A DNA stretch of 64,000 bases from Malaya genurostris (Eukaryota; Arthropoda; Insecta; Diptera; Culicidae). The notes under the pieces were generated by a model. It was not told where the DNA came from. It searched no databases and saw only the letters and a list, made by a program, of their open reading frames with translations. The stretch is from positions 8,181,001-8,245,000 of the forward strand of contig NC_080571.1 in NCBI RefSeq assembly GCF_030247185.1, written 5' to 3'. Both the position numbers and the translations under genes were made by a program. Below, one piece after another: positions 21,992 to 34,129 of the stretch (position 1 is the stretch's first letter; each line of letters opens with the position of its first letter).

Positions 21992-22257
21992 CACTGAAGT
22001 CTTTGCGAATTTACGTACCGCATAAAAAACCCGCATAACTCTGAAACTTCGCATTAAAAAAAACCGCATAACTCTGAAACTTCGCATAAAAAAAGACCGC
22101 AGAAGGGTAAACCGCATAACTCTGAAAATTCGCATAGAAAAACCGCATAACTCTGAAACTTCGCATAAAAAAAACCGCATAACTCTGAAAATTCGCATAA
22201 AAAAAGTCGCTTAAAAAAAACCGCATAATAAAAGACCGCATAAAAAAGACCTCAGTG
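21992..22257. mobile_element. CACTGAGGTC MITE with CGCATAA minisatellite, longest copy
   Basis: 266 bp flanked by TA on both sides (21990-21991, 22258-22259). Termini CACTGAAGTC and GACCTCAGTG are inverted with one mismatch. The body holds about seven degenerate units of CCGCATAACTCTGAAACTTC type; on the minus strand they translate into a repetitive phenylalanine-rich frame that is clearly an artefact. Compared with the 128 and 161 bp copies, the length difference comes from the number of internal units. Confidence 0.8.
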
Positions 22258-22682
22258 TAGTTTTTAACTAAAATTTCGAGAAAAACTACAAACCTTTGAC
22301 GGAATTCAGGAGTGGTCTTTGGTGTCTGGCTTAGTTGACCGTTAAATTTATGAATTTCCGGATACACTCGACGAATTTTTCAGATGATCTCCAATAAAAA
22401 CTCAAATAATTGCTTTGCTTCAAATGTTTTCTGTACCATTAATAATATTTTTCTTCAGATTTGATTATTCACAAAACTTCAAAATCTCGTCCAATTCTGC
22501 TCTTCTTATAAAAGCCAGTTTCTCAACGAGAACATTCCGAATTAGTATGTGACTTTTCCATCGGGTATTATTATAATAAAAAATATTTAGCCCTCGGATT
22601 TTCACTAAGAGTGGAAGGATTTTTTTGTATTAGTTTTGCGATAGAAGCCTTTATTCGTTCTTTCTTTGATGTGCACATTTTC

Positions 22683-23000
22683 TAGGATCAGGGTCATTTC
22701 GCCGAAATCCGTTTCGCCGAAAGCCATTTCGTTGAAAGAGTCATTTCACCGAAAGTCATCATCCAAGAGATATAAAAACCCAAAAGATATTTTTGATGAA
22801 TAACAAGAATCTGCTGTTTCCTAATAAATTGTGTTATGTATTCAAAATTACCCTTTCGTAAAAAATGACTCTTTCGATGAAATGGCCCTTTCGGGGAAAT
22901 AACCCTTTCGGCGAAACGACTTTCGGTGAAATGACCCATTCGGCCAAACGATTTTCGTAGAAATGGCATTCGGCGAAACGACTGTCGGCGAAATGACCCG
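22683..23000. mobile_element. TTTCGCCGAAAG element, copy 2
   Basis: Starts AGGATCAGGGTCATTTCGCC. The left word array runs to about 22760, and the inverted array (CTTTCGGGGAAAT, CATTCGGCCAAACG, ATTCGGCGAAACG) runs from about 22860 to the end AAATGACCCGC. Same organisation as 318-634 but with a different centre of about 100 bp. Confidence 0.65.
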
Positions 23001-23039
23001 CTTCCGTATTCTGGAACTGCTAAATATTTAACGTTTTTT

Positions 23040-26000
23040 TATAGAATGCTGTTTGAATTATTCTGTTGAGGTAGATGGATTGGGAATAGATTTCCTCAAT
23101 TGGAGCGTATAATTCACAGCTCAAAATGAAATCAATTCTTCAATTGTGTCAAAACCATGCTCGTTGTATTTTCGACTTTTCCGTCACACCCACCGGACCC
23201 AATAAGAGCACAACAAGAACAAATCAGTCGAATGTATCTAATCCAACCTAGGAAATAGACAAACCGAACGGAACAGTTTTCCGAAGATTAATCACTGCAC
23301 CGAAAAAAAGCTCGTTAAACTTTACCAATCCTACTTACAATCGAACACACACACACACGCCGGCCGGCCAAGAAATCAAGAACCGTGCAACTCCTTGGCG
23401 AGATCACTGCACTCTTCGGAAACTTTTCCTATTAATTTCATTAATTCCCTGTTAATTATCTTGTCGCTCGCCTACCCCAACCCTTCCCCCGCTCCCCCCC
23501 CCCCCCCCCCCCCCACCACGTTGAGATTGTAAACGCCACCTCTGAGCACGAGCACCGGGGGCACTCAAGCGAAGAGCCGAGTCACTCGAATCAAGTGAGC
23601 AAACGTCACTCTGACAGATCGTTAACCCCTTTTTTGTTGGATCCATTCAGGAGGTAGAAGAAGACGATGACGACGACAAAGAAGAAGACGATGGCGGTAA
23701 CACGGCAGTGAATGGAGAAAAAATGGTCCCCAACAAAGCCGGGTTGTAATAAATTAAATTAAACTCTTATTGATTTATTCGTAAATCCGTGTCAAAACAA
23801 TTAGGAGCAATTTACGGCGACAGCGCGAAGGAGTCTCGGCTTCGGCTTCTTCCATCCTCTGCGACAAGGAGATGCGAAACCAAAGCCTACTAGTATTTTC
23901 CGCTTGTTTCGTCTCGTCCCGCGCCAGTCGGCTAGTCATTCTATCAAGTGTTTTTCCGGGCATTTGAGGGCTAAGAAACACAGCAAACAAAATCACTTGG
24001 AATTAAATCATAATCAACCCTTCTGTTGTGGAACTCTTTGTGAGTGAGGGAGACGGAAAACCGATGTTTTGTCGAGACTCGCAAATAAACACTAGTTAAG
24101 CCCCGGTGCCGTACTAGTGGTAGTAGTAGTAGTAGTAGCAGTAGGATAGGTCGGCCGTGAAGGAAAATTGGCAGCGCAGGATGGGCACTGGTAAGAACAA
24201 AAGGACCAAGGACTAGAGCTTCTTTTGTCCCCGCGCCGACGAGTTTGGGGCCGACAGGGATAAAGTTGCAGAAGAGTTGAAGGACCTTCCTGCTGCTGTG
24301 GCGGCGGCGACGGTGGCAACATCATCATCATCATCATCGTCATCGTCATCACCGTCATCATCAACATCATTGTCGTCTTGTGTGTCCTTTTGTTTTAAGT
24401 CCACCCGTTTAAATGTTCGGATGGTGATGCTGCCTGCCGGAGACCGGAGTCCAAGACGACTTTATTTGCGATTGTGTCGTGTGTCGTCCCGGTCGGCTTC
24501 ATCGCTAGGACTCTTGCATTTTCGGGTACCGAAAGTGAGAGCGAAAACTCTTTCCTAGTCGTTCGTCCCGGAGTTACTCGGGACCGGCAACGAGACGGGG
24601 CTCCTCCACAGGAGATGATGATCTTTTAAGTAGCCCTGACCTTTGCTTTTGTTCTGCACGCCACTCGTCGTCTAAAAGACACCAACAGAAAACTCCCCCT
24701 CCTACTTTCCGGTGTGGGCCTAGCAGCTCGGTTTCAACCGGAGCCGGAGAAGTGTTCCAATGTTTGTATACATGTGTAACTGCTGCAATCCCCCTCCCTC
24801 TCCCCTTCTTTCGTACATCTGGAGGGTTGGTTTGCTTTTTGTGTCTAGAAACAAGTGGTAGGCGGCTACTTGATGTTGGCTATCCGAAAATTTCCGAAGG
24901 GAAATTTATGACATCACAAAGTAGCCGATGCACGCGGAGCTGTGCGACGGGGGTAGGAAACTATTTCTTAACCCGGAGGGTCAAATACTTTCACTTTTCT
25001 TGCCAGACTCCTCCGGTCGGATGTTCGGGAAAAGGTATCGCTTTAAGAACATCAGGGCTCTTGATCTTGGCCTAAATGAGAAATTAATGAAGAATGTGTG
25101 TGCTGCGAACTTTTGGCCTTCTGCAAAAGGTCAGTCCGATATGCTTTGAAGGCAAGGAGAGGAATGACACCGACCGACTGAAGAACGGCAGCATTCTTTT
25201 GTGAAACAATTTCAAGAGCTCCTTTAAGAAAGTAGACCGAAGAATGTGATGAATGTAAATAGAGCCGGACTTGTGTGTCGGTTCGGGTGGTTCTGGCCTG
25301 GCCGGGAGCCGGAACGAAGGGTGGGGAGGGAATCGAGAAAGATAAACACTAGTCCTTCGGGGATGGTCAATTGTGGGACAAGCTTGATCCCTTCGGAATC
25401 CGGCGTGGTTGACCGATATTTGCATAGGAATTTGATTAGGTTTCGTTTCGGCCGTCAGCCGCTGTCGTGCGTGTAGCATTTCCCCTGATCGGACGAAGCT
25501 AATTGGGAAACTGTCAGCTGGTGTACATCACGAGAAAACCTCAAAGTAGGCCGTGTTTGCACGAAAAAAAAACTCATCATTTATCAATTAACCATCACTT
25601 CACACCACAAAAGGGGGCATCCATCTCCGCTGTCGATTGTAATGGTGGCGGCGGCAGCGGCGGCACTGAAAGAAAGTGCATGAATGGAATCCACTAATAA
25701 AAACGAGGACCTATTAATGAACGGAACTGATGCCAATTAAGCCCCCTGCGCCATTAGGAGCGGTCAAGCGTGCGAGAGAATGATTCATTTCCATATGTGC
25801 GGCCCCGCAGCAGCAGCAGTCAGTCAGTCAGTCAGACAGTGGTGGCTATTTTTAAACAAAACAAAATTTTTTTTTTCATGCAACCCGCAGCCGATTGACG
25901 CCCGCCAGTGTGAATCGAACTCATTGTGGTTGTCTTTTATTGATCTTCTGTCGCATGGGTTTCTCGTTTCGCCTCGGCGACTTCCATCGGTGTTTGTATA

Positions 26001-28520
26001 TTAATTCGGTTTGACACTCGATAAGTGGGAAAATTGCACAACAAACAAGCGACAGCCGACAGCACGAGGGAGAAAACCGAGGCAGTATCGATCGAGCAAA
26101 AAGCAAACACCAGGAACCGCCGCCGATGTATCATCATTAATCAGTGATTGCCGATTGTGACAATTGTCACCACGTGGTTGGTTTGTAATTGAGAGGAAGT
26201 CGGCGAAGAAAAAAAAACGAGGGGGTTCGATTTTTTGTTTGTGTACCAGCGCAACAAACGATGGTTTGCACAAAAGCGATTCTATATCGATTATGGCAAA
26301 CGCACAAAAGGGATCGAGAGAAAAAACAAACTCCGATTCCCAAGTGTGCCATGAGAACAGTGGCTAATTAGTTTCCTGACCCTAGCCGAAGCGCCTCTGC
26401 AGGCGGTAATGTTTGCTTTGATTGGATTTGATAGTCTCCGGTTTCTGGCAGCAAGTGCAAATGCAAGCAGCAAGTTCGAGTGATCTTCCAATTGCTGCTA
26501 TTGTTTTCTAGTGCCTAGTGCCGAAACGAGAAACCGAAAGGCGACCGCAGTTCTCATCCGAAGGGTGGGGGGTGGGGGGGAAGGCAGCTGTCGAACGTAA
26601 TTTTTTTTATCGATTAACGGCCTCCGCTGACGCTCGCGGTCGCTTGGACTAATGCAGTGGGAAAATCTTTCGCGTGACGGCATTTTCTCAAGCAAACCAC
26701 GGGCACTGCGGAACAGGGAGGGAGGCACTACTGTGTAAGAATTTTTCCTCTTCGGTCTGTCATAGTGATTAAGACAAAGCCGAGAGTGTGGGGATGGCGA
26801 CGGCGGCGAGTTTCGAAATGTGCTAGATAAAACATAATAATGTTTCAATAATTTATGTGTATTACCATTGTGTGCTTATTATTTCGATTTTTCTCCATTC
26901 CGCGGCTTCCAGTTGAAAAGCATTCTAGTTTTTACGGTGATTATTTCACACACACACACCCACATCCACACATGCAATCATGGTGAGCAATGTGACGGAT
27001 CGAAACGATAGTTTTATATTATTGTTTTTCCCATTAGGCGGCAGCATGCGGGGCCGGTCCCGGACAGGAAAAATGGAACTTATTTTCCCATATTAATAGT
27101 ATGTATATGTGCATTATAATTCATTCAGCTGCCTGAACTGCAGCAGCTACTGCTTTTCTGTCGTCATGTGTTTCCCTTCTTCCGCTCCCATTCGAGTAAT
27201 TCAACGGGAAAATAAATAATTTTTGATTGAATATTCATCAAATATAATGATCTTCGTGCAATAGGGCGATATTGGCTTCACACAGCTAAGCGCATGCTGC
27301 TGCAGTGATGAGTGAGAATTCCCTTCTTTGCGGTTTTAGAGGGCACACTTCCTGTTTGCCGGAACCCGCATCTGGAACGCTGTGGTTTGTGTTGACCGGC
27401 GAACCCCTTCTTTTCCGGCTACACGTGTTCTGGCACGGCAACCGCCCACGCACCCTCTTCTCGCAAGAGTTTCGAGCTAATTTAGATTGCCGAAGAGATT
27501 AGAAGGAATCAATTAAAAATCTGTAATCCTGAATCAGGCTGAATGTTTGCTGTCAACCGTTTCTGTTGTAAAGGGAACCTGCCCTGGCAAAAGTTTTCCC
27601 TCTGATTTATGCGCCTTTGTTTGTTTTTAATCTTCGGCCGGGCTTTGTCTTTGGCGTCGTCGGGTCGGAGTTTTCTAAAGGTTAATCAATCGATTGCCGA
27701 AGCAACCCTTTGACGGATGGCTTCGGCAAAGTCTAGAACAAACATATCCGACAGAAGAGCCCCAACGATAAGGATCTCTTTGAAGTTGCAGCACCACCAC
27801 CACCACCATCAAGTGCAACGGTGGTAAACTCGATGATAGATGAGCTGCAAACTGCCATTCTTTCATGGAAGGGCGGCGGCTGATTAGACGCACACCCCTG
27901 CACAGTACAGTCAATGTTTTTGGAATTATCGGTAATTAACTTCCTGTTTTTCCCCCTTCAATGCTACTGGTAATAACTTGAACAAAAAAAGTTCTCACAT
28001 GTGTTTTTGTGTGCGTGCGTTTGTTTGTTGTAGTTTTAGCGCGCTCGTGAATCTAAATGAATTTTAATTAACAATCAGCAATACGGGAGAAAATGAGAAG
28101 TTCATTGATCGCGCCCGCATATTTCCAGTACTGACGTGTTGTTTTTTTTTTTGTTCTTACGAACAACGTCGGCAACTTAGTTTCACATTTCGATTTGAAT
28201 CGACTGGTTCGTAATTCAATTAAACGTTAATGATTTCTTGATATTTATCGAAAATAGCGTCTTATTGGCAGCGGAGCAGTTTTATGGCCATGCCGAACAG
28301 AGAGGAATGTAAAATTAATGGCCTCTATCGACGTCTCGTTAAGTGGTTTTTGTCTTTGCAGGACGACCTGATCGATTGTGCACATTTAATGTTTTTTGGC
28401 ACCTAGGTGTTAGCTATCTTGGCTGGCTGTGGTTGCACTTCACCCCGTGCTAAAGTGCTTATTAAAAGCCTTTAACGGATCGATTTTATTAGACTCGATA
28501 CTGACCAAGATAAATAGATC
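23040..28520. other. GC-richer low-copy block C
   Basis: Longest repeat-poor block. Landmarks: 21 consecutive C at 23494-23514, (GAC/GAA)n at 23650-23700, (TAG)n at 24119-24138, (ATC/GTC)n at 24320-24365, GGCGGC tracts at 25640, (CAGT)n at 25818-25836, and AT-rich clusters with TAAT and TTTAT words at 25690-25770, 26836-26882 and 27205-27252. Overlapping frames of up to 131 residues exist on both strands without motifs. No exon can be supported. The mixture of trinucleotide tracts and TAAT clusters is typical of dipteran regulatory or intronic DNA (inference). Confidence 0.5.
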
Positions 28521-29440
28521 TGAAATAGCGTGAGGAAATTCCTGCAAAAAGTTATAATCACTTATTTTTATCGTAAAAGCCTGCAACAAGATGTGATGTA
28601 TTGCCACGGCTTTGATGATACATATGATTACTTTTCATGTACTTCGACTTTGAGAAATATTTCACTAGAAAACAGTGCCAAATTTCTTCTTTCTGGATGG
28701 CGTCACTTCATTTGAAATTACGTCGGTTGATGGCATAGTTGTGTAATATTATTAGGTTATATTAGCAGTGAATTTCCGAATATAGTTCAATTGTCTAACA
28801 AGTTTCAAAAGGCTTCACTTTTTTGTTACAAGCTAGTCACCGTTAAAAAATATGATCCCTTTACTAACTACCAATTTTTTTTCCCATAAATACGTTTATT
28901 TCTTAAGGCAAGTTACATAAGTTTTTCTTCGCCGTATCATCACTTTTACATAGAATTCTTAACTTAATATAATACTAATATAGTCACAGCGATTTGAGTT
29001 TGATAAAACATATTCCTCTTATTTTTTAAATATCATATTAGCTATTTCGTTATTTATTATTAAATCTACTCAAGAACATTATTTGAACCAAGCGATTAAC
29101 TGCTATAAATTATAAAATAAGCTGAAATTTTTATACATTTTGTTGTTGATTTCGTAACCTATTTTGAGTTTGTTTTTATCGGCACATCATTTTTATTAAA
29201 ATTTTGCTATTGGAAGGTACTAACTACCAATGATACCCTCGCGATGACCAAACAGCGAGCCTCTTTAGCATGAATGAAAATTCATTCTTTCTCGTGAAAT
29301 ACCTGAAAAGTCACAGCACAAAAGACACATCGTGCTCACCGGAAGTGACCAATTTTTGCGGCCATATCAAATAGACGCCAAATTACATTTGAACAGTGTT
29401 ACAAAAAAAGTTTACAGATACTTCCAGATAATGTGGGAAT
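28521..29440. other. AT-rich stretch, nothing recognised
   Basis: Strongly AT-rich, about 0.9 kb, with no inverted repeat, tRNA-like segment or coding relic that I can identify. Confidence 0.55.
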
Positions 29441-29545
29441 TCAAATCTTAGGCAGGCTGCTTAGGTTCGATTCTTCTGTTCCAAAGAATATCTAGTCATT
29501 TTTCAGACACAAGTTGGAAGAGATAAAAGGTTAGAAACGTTCATA
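29440..29545 (+). mobile_element. Possible SINE fragment
   Basis: GGCAGGCTGCTTAGGTTCGA, continuing TTCTTCTGTTCCAAAGA, contains a B-box-like GGTTCGATTCT. It is followed by a T-rich tail (AGTCATTTTTCAGAC), as in the SINEs at 170-290 and 61.2 kb. No A box can be identified. Confidence 0.3.
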
Positions 29546-29854
29546 ATCGATATATAACATCACAAGAATTTGGACGAATTATTGCGATAAAATTCAAATG
29601 AAATTCAACTTGAAATCAGGGGAAAATGCAGTAATACAAAATAAAAATACTCTCGTTTTCGGATCGAAATATCTGTTAAAGCACATATCATCACAAAAGT
29701 CGACATTTTCGCGAAAATTTTGGCAGGTTTTGAAACATTTTCCGTTTTGAACTTTCCATATTTCAGTTCAGATTGGCGATTTATTGCAGAAGGCACTGAT
29801 CTTACAAGTCACCTGTACGTTCGAGCCGCAACCTGGACGGATTCTTTGAGCCAG

Positions 29855-30055
29855 GATCAGGGCCGATTTGCCGAAAGCCGTTTCATCAAAAGCCATTTTA
29901 TCGAATGAGTCATTTCGCTGGAAGAGTCGTTCCTCTGAAAGGCTCATTTTGCCGGAAGAGTAGATTAATTTGATATTCGATTTGTTTAAAACTGGCTTCG
30001 GATTTCGACGTGTTGACCTTCTCGATACAATGGCCCATTTAACGGAACGGGTTTC
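29855..30055. mobile_element. TTTCGCCGAAAG element, diverged copy 3
   Basis: Starts AGGATCAGGGCCGATTTGCC and continues with altered words (GCCGTTTCATCAAAAGCC, ATCGAATGAGTCATTTCGC) to about 29960. A short inverted-arm remnant (AATGGCCCATTTAACGGAAC) is at 30029. Old copy. Confidence 0.5.
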
Positions 30056-30990
30056 GCCAAACTATCTTCTTGAACTAATAGTTTTGTTTCAAAGAGTAAG
30101 CGTTAAGGTTTGTAATACAAGCTATCGTAAGTTCGATAAAGAGCGCAAAATTTAAAGCTTTTATTTTTCTTTCACGCTATGTTTTGACGTTGCGTTTTTG
30201 GCTTTCTATATAAGAAGATATTCGATTTCTGGAAAACCCTACTTTTGATCGAAACCTCGTGATTAATCGGAAAACGTCTGTGTGTGCACCTTTCGATGAT
30301 TGGTTTATCCGTCTAATACTCTCGGTTCGTTCGAAAATTGCAAAGAGATCAATGATTAAGTTCGCAAATTAAGGTGAAATTTAGTGAAACGCCTGTGTCG
30401 CGTTTTTCAACAATTGTTCAAGAACTAAATCGGTTTTTCGAAAAACAACTTTTCGTAATTGATAAAACTGATTTTTTGAAAAATATAAGCATAACTCGAC
30501 AGTTACAACAAATTTCATTACGCATTCAACATGCCGCTGTGTGAAGGAGTCTAGGCCTAGGCGAAAACAGGCGCTGGAAACAGAAAATCTCCTTCCAACA
30601 ATATTATCCAAGAGATGATTTTTCATCACTTGTCAAGCTTTCCACGAGATGAGCAAACACCAGAAAGTCACGCTCTCTGCATATATCAATTTTGTATACT
30701 GATATCATAGGCACATATAAAACTAAACATGTTTAGAGATCATCTTACAAGCCAGTCACCCCATATAAATAAGAATTGAATACCATTCAATTATTTTACA
30801 AAATTTTGCATAGTTAGAATCAACTAGATGAAGTACAACCATAATGCCGAATTTACTAGCAAACAAAACGTGTCGTAAGCCCACTGCGCTCCATCGTTGA
30901 AAATATTCCGTATTTCTATGTCTCGGTTTTTCACGATACACTTCGTGTGATGGATCGTTTAATTCATGCGGTTGAGATTTTCGCACCTTT
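30056..30990. other. AT-rich stretch, nothing recognised
   Basis: No repeat unit or protein similarity identified. Frames of about 80 residues on the minus strand are without motifs. Confidence 0.5.
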
Positions 30991-31730
30991 TTCGGCACTC
31001 AATTTCACCTTAACTAGGGCTTTCGAAAATATAATGGTAGATGTGACGTTACCGAAAAGTTGCAATTTTTCCATCCGCTTAGTTTTCTTGGAGAAGAAAG
31101 AACCGGCGATTCAGAATATTTTTGACTAGTTTGAAAGCTACTGTTGCGTTATGTATGTAGTTAAAAATTAACATTCCATTGATTGAGACTTCGAATTCTT
31201 AAAATATAATGGTATAAGTGACGTAACCGACAAACCGCATTTTTCATGTTTATTTTTCTGAACCGTTTTCAAAAATTTTAGACTCGTTTGACCATGTCTA
31301 AAGCTCTAATTGACGAATAGCTCCATTTCCCGAGATAACCGTATAAGTGGCCTAACAAACAAACCGTACAACTTTCTCGGAGATATCTCATCCGATTTTG
31401 ACAAGCTTGAACTCGTTTGAAAGATACGTGATGGTCACGTTCATTTTGCTTGGATCTTTTTCTGAGCCGATTCCAAAAATCTTACACTCATTCGAAAGTC
31501 GAGTCGAGTTGATCATGTTTGAAAGGCTCATGGGGAACAGTTCCGGTTTCGGAGATAACCGTATAAGTGGCCTAACCAACAAACCGTATAACTTCTTAAG
31601 TGACGTATCCGACAAAGCGCATGACTCAATCGATTTAGACAATCTTATACTCGATGGTACGCTACAATGTGGTCTCGGTTCAATTGTAAGTAGATCACGT
31701 CCGGTTTTTTCTTTAGATATTTATTAAGGC
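30991..31730. repeat. Diverged internal direct repeats (GATAACCGTATAAGTGGCC)
   Basis: The phrase GATAACCGTATAAGTGGCCT occurs at 31334-31353 and 31554-31573, each followed by AACAAACAAACCGT-like sequence. Looser versions (ATAATGGTAGATGTGACGTT; ATAATGGTATAAGTGACGTA) lie at 31031 and 31207. Between them are recurring phrases of the type CGATTTTGAC / TTCCAAAAATCTTACACTC / CGTTTGAAAG. The unit is about 200 bp and very diverged. Likely an old tandemly structured repeat. Frames crossing it (31398-31727) are probably not genes. Confidence 0.5.
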
Positions 31731-31949
31731 CCATTGCTGTAGCCTGAAGATGCTAGGAACCGATTTCTGATTACGACACCACCACCGACAAATCGCATTC
31801 TTTTCTATTCACAAGAATTTCTCGGCGATAGCCCGACCGATTTCGAATTACGTTGCGAAAAATAGTGGTGAAATATTGATAATTCAGGTTCGACAATTTT
31901 GTTTTAAAATACTTTTATGAAACCATTCCAAAAGATTCATCAATACATA

Positions 31950-32110
31950 CACTCTTAGAAAAAATGAAATTACGCTTGACGTAAATTCAAGTATGCCCCA
32001 ATTTCTTCGGTGATGACACAATATTGCATCCAGTAACAAGTAAACAAAAATTTCGTCTGTATCGATGTAAGCTTCAGCTAAATTAACTGTGAAGTCTGCA
32101 AGATGACATT
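31950..32110. repeat. Dispersed GACGTAAAT repeat, subfamily b, copy 3
   Basis: CACTCTTAGAAAAAATGAAA, then TTGACGTAAATTCAAG, ATTGCATCCAGTAACAAGTA, CTGTATCGATGTAAGCTTC and AAATTAACTGTGAAGTC follow the same order as 6848-7090. Confidence 0.5.
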
Positions 32111-32280
32111 ACGGAATAACAATATATGACAACTTGAGCATTTATCAGTACTAAACGAGACAATAAGCTCGAGCATATGTGAGGCATAAGATTGAAATAG
32201 TAGAAATGAAAATTAGCGAAAAAATACGACTTATACGGCACCCACAGGTCTTCCTGACAAAAACCTCTAGTCGTGTTTAT

Positions 32281-32577
32281 CTGGATCAGGATCATTTCGC
32301 CGCAAGCCGTTTTGCCAAATGTAATTTCGAGTGAACACCATTTCGCCGAATGCCTGAACTGATTTGAAATAAAGACAAATGAAAGATAATAGTGTTCACA
32401 CCCGTTTTGTTGATCTAAAATTGTACTTCTGACGTAAGTAAACTTTTGAGGTGCATAGCAAAAAGGTTCGATTGGGTTTGCTAACAGCTCAAACATATTT
32501 CAATTTATAGTAAAGTTCCGGGAAGACCATTGTGAAATGAATTGGGTAATTTCGCAGAAAGCCGACTTGCTGAATGG
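32281..32577. mobile_element. TTTCGCCGAAAG element, copy 4
   Basis: Starts CTGGATCAGGATCATTTCGC. A later piece at 32533-32577 (GGGTAATTTCGCAGAAAGCC) is the other array. The centre contains GTTCACACCCGTTTTGTTGA, continuing TCTAAAATTGTAC. In inverted orientation this matches the centre of the copy at 47345-47665 (GTTCACACCAGTTTTGTTGA). This shows the family shares a core sequence as well as the arms. Confidence 0.55.
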
Positions 32578-32583
32578 ATTATA

Positions 32584-33512
32584 AAAGGTGATTTTTTTGA
32601 GGTTAGGATTTTCATGCATTAGTATTTGCTCAGATTTTTTGAGGTTATGATTTTCATGCATTATTATTTGCTCAGTATGCTCTGACATTTCATCATGAAT
32701 AGACTTACTAACGAGCAACGCTTGCAAATCATTGAATTTTATTACCAAAATCAGTGTTCGTTCGAAATGTGTTTCGCGCTTTACGCCCGATTTATGGTCT
32801 ACATAATTCTGGTTGAATGGCTACGTAAATAAGCAAAATTGCCGCATTTGGAGTGAAGAGCAACCAGAAGCCGTTCAAGAACTGCCCATGCATCCCGAAA
32901 AATGCACTGTTTGGTGTGGTTTGTACGCTGGTGGAATCATTGGACCGTATTTTTTCAAAGATGCTGTTGGACGCAACGTTACAGTGAATGGCGATCGCTA
33001 TCGTTCGATGCTAACAAACTTTTTGTTGCCAAAAATGAAAGAACTGAACTTGGTTGACATGTGGTTTCAACAAGATGGCGCTACATGCCACACAGCTCGC
33101 GATTCTATGGCCATTTTGAGGGAAAACTTCGGAGAACAATTCATCTCAAGAAATGGACCGGTAAGTTGGCCACCAAGATCATGCGATTTGACGCCTTTAG
33201 ACTATTTTTGTGGGGCTACGTCAAGTCTAAAGTCTACAGAAATAAGCCAGTAACTATTCCAGCTTTGGAAGACAACATTTCCGAAGAAATTCGGGCTATT
33301 CCGGCCGAAATGCTCGAAAAAGTTGCCCAAAATTGGACTTTCCGAATGGACCACCTAAGACGCAGCCGCGGTCAACATTTAAATGAAATTATCTTCAAAA
33401 AGTAAATGTCATGTACCAATCTAACGTTTAAAATAAAGAACCGATGAGATTTTGCAAATTTTATGCGTTTTATTGTTTAAAAAAGTTCTCAAGCTCTTAA
33501 AAAATCACCCTG
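32584..33512 (+). mobile_element. rosa-like DD41D mariner, internally deleted
   Basis: About 929 bp flanked by TA (32582-32583 and 33513-33514). Termini: left AAAAGGTGATTTTTTTGAGG; right, in reverse complement, CAGGGTGATTTTTTAAGAGC. The left untranslated region carries a 38-bp tandem duplication containing GATTTTCATGCATTA (32599-32675). The transposase frame is reduced by a large deletion. It is a non-autonomous derivative of an insect mariner-type element. Confidence 0.8.
32695..33405 (+). pseudogene. rosa-like mariner transposase, deleted
   Basis: Opens with MNRLTNEQRLQIIEFYYQNQ, the start of the N-terminal DNA-binding domain. After a frameshift (FRALRPIYGLHN in another frame) the sequence jumps at about 32806 directly to FWLNGYVNKQNCRIW. 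The rest of the HTH domain and the first catalytic Asp are therefore deleted, roughly 400 bp. The second Asp is in QQDGATCH and the third in CDLTPLDYF, with 41 residues between them by count. A further frameshift near 33207 moves into LWGYVKSKVYRNKP and the C-terminal HLRRSRGQHLNEIIFKK, ending at 33403-33405. Cannot make active transposase. Confidence 0.8.
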
Positions 33513-34129
33513 TACTAATGAACGGGTCAAAAATGTTGTTTCGCAAATTCCTCCAACAAATTTGAAAATTAGTTTCGGTGTATAAACTATCAAATATTTT
33601 TTTGCTATCCAGTATCGGCAGTTGTCTCCGTCCGAATTCAATTTAGTAATTAAATCTAGCTTCCGGAAGTGATTCCTTTAGCCACATACCGGCACCCTCC
33701 GAACTCCAGTGAGTTAGAGATAAAAATACTGATTAATGATTTCTCCTTACGGCGAAATTAGTCATACGGAAAAAGGACCCATTCCACCGAATGAAACGAC
33801 TATCGGTAAAAAGACGTTTCTCTTTCTTAAACTAATGGCTGTTGTAGTGTAGAGTTAGCGTCACAAGAAAAGATAGTTTTAGTGAATGTTCGTGTTGTTG
33901 AAGCTATTGTGATAGTTTTAATCTAATCTACAACAAAATTCAATAGAAACCAGTATATTAATCATCTTCTGATTACTTTTCATTTCACAAAGAAAATTGC
34001 CCGTTTTGCCCCACCATCTCTTCATTTACGATTTTACATGTTGCAGACTGTTACTAAAACTCAAAAGAACTCTGAATACGTTCAACCAGAAGATTCGATA
34101 ACAATAATTGCGTGCGGTCACCAAAACTA
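33513..34129. other. Spacer between two mariners, with TTTCGCC-type fragment
   Basis: Contains at 33741-33815 a short stretch of altered TTTCGCCGAA words (CCTTACGGCGAAATTAG, CATTCCACCGAATG), a fragment of that family. Otherwise AT-rich without recognisable content. Confidence 0.4.

Noticed and set aside
22011..22367. 118-residue minus-strand frame with repeated FFMRSFRVMRF-like units
   Set aside because: It is the translation of the CGCATAA minisatellite inside the MITE at 21992-22257, not a repeat protein.
24277..24558. 93-residue frame with poly-Ser
   Set aside because: Poly-Ser comes from an ATC/GTC trinucleotide tract. No further support.
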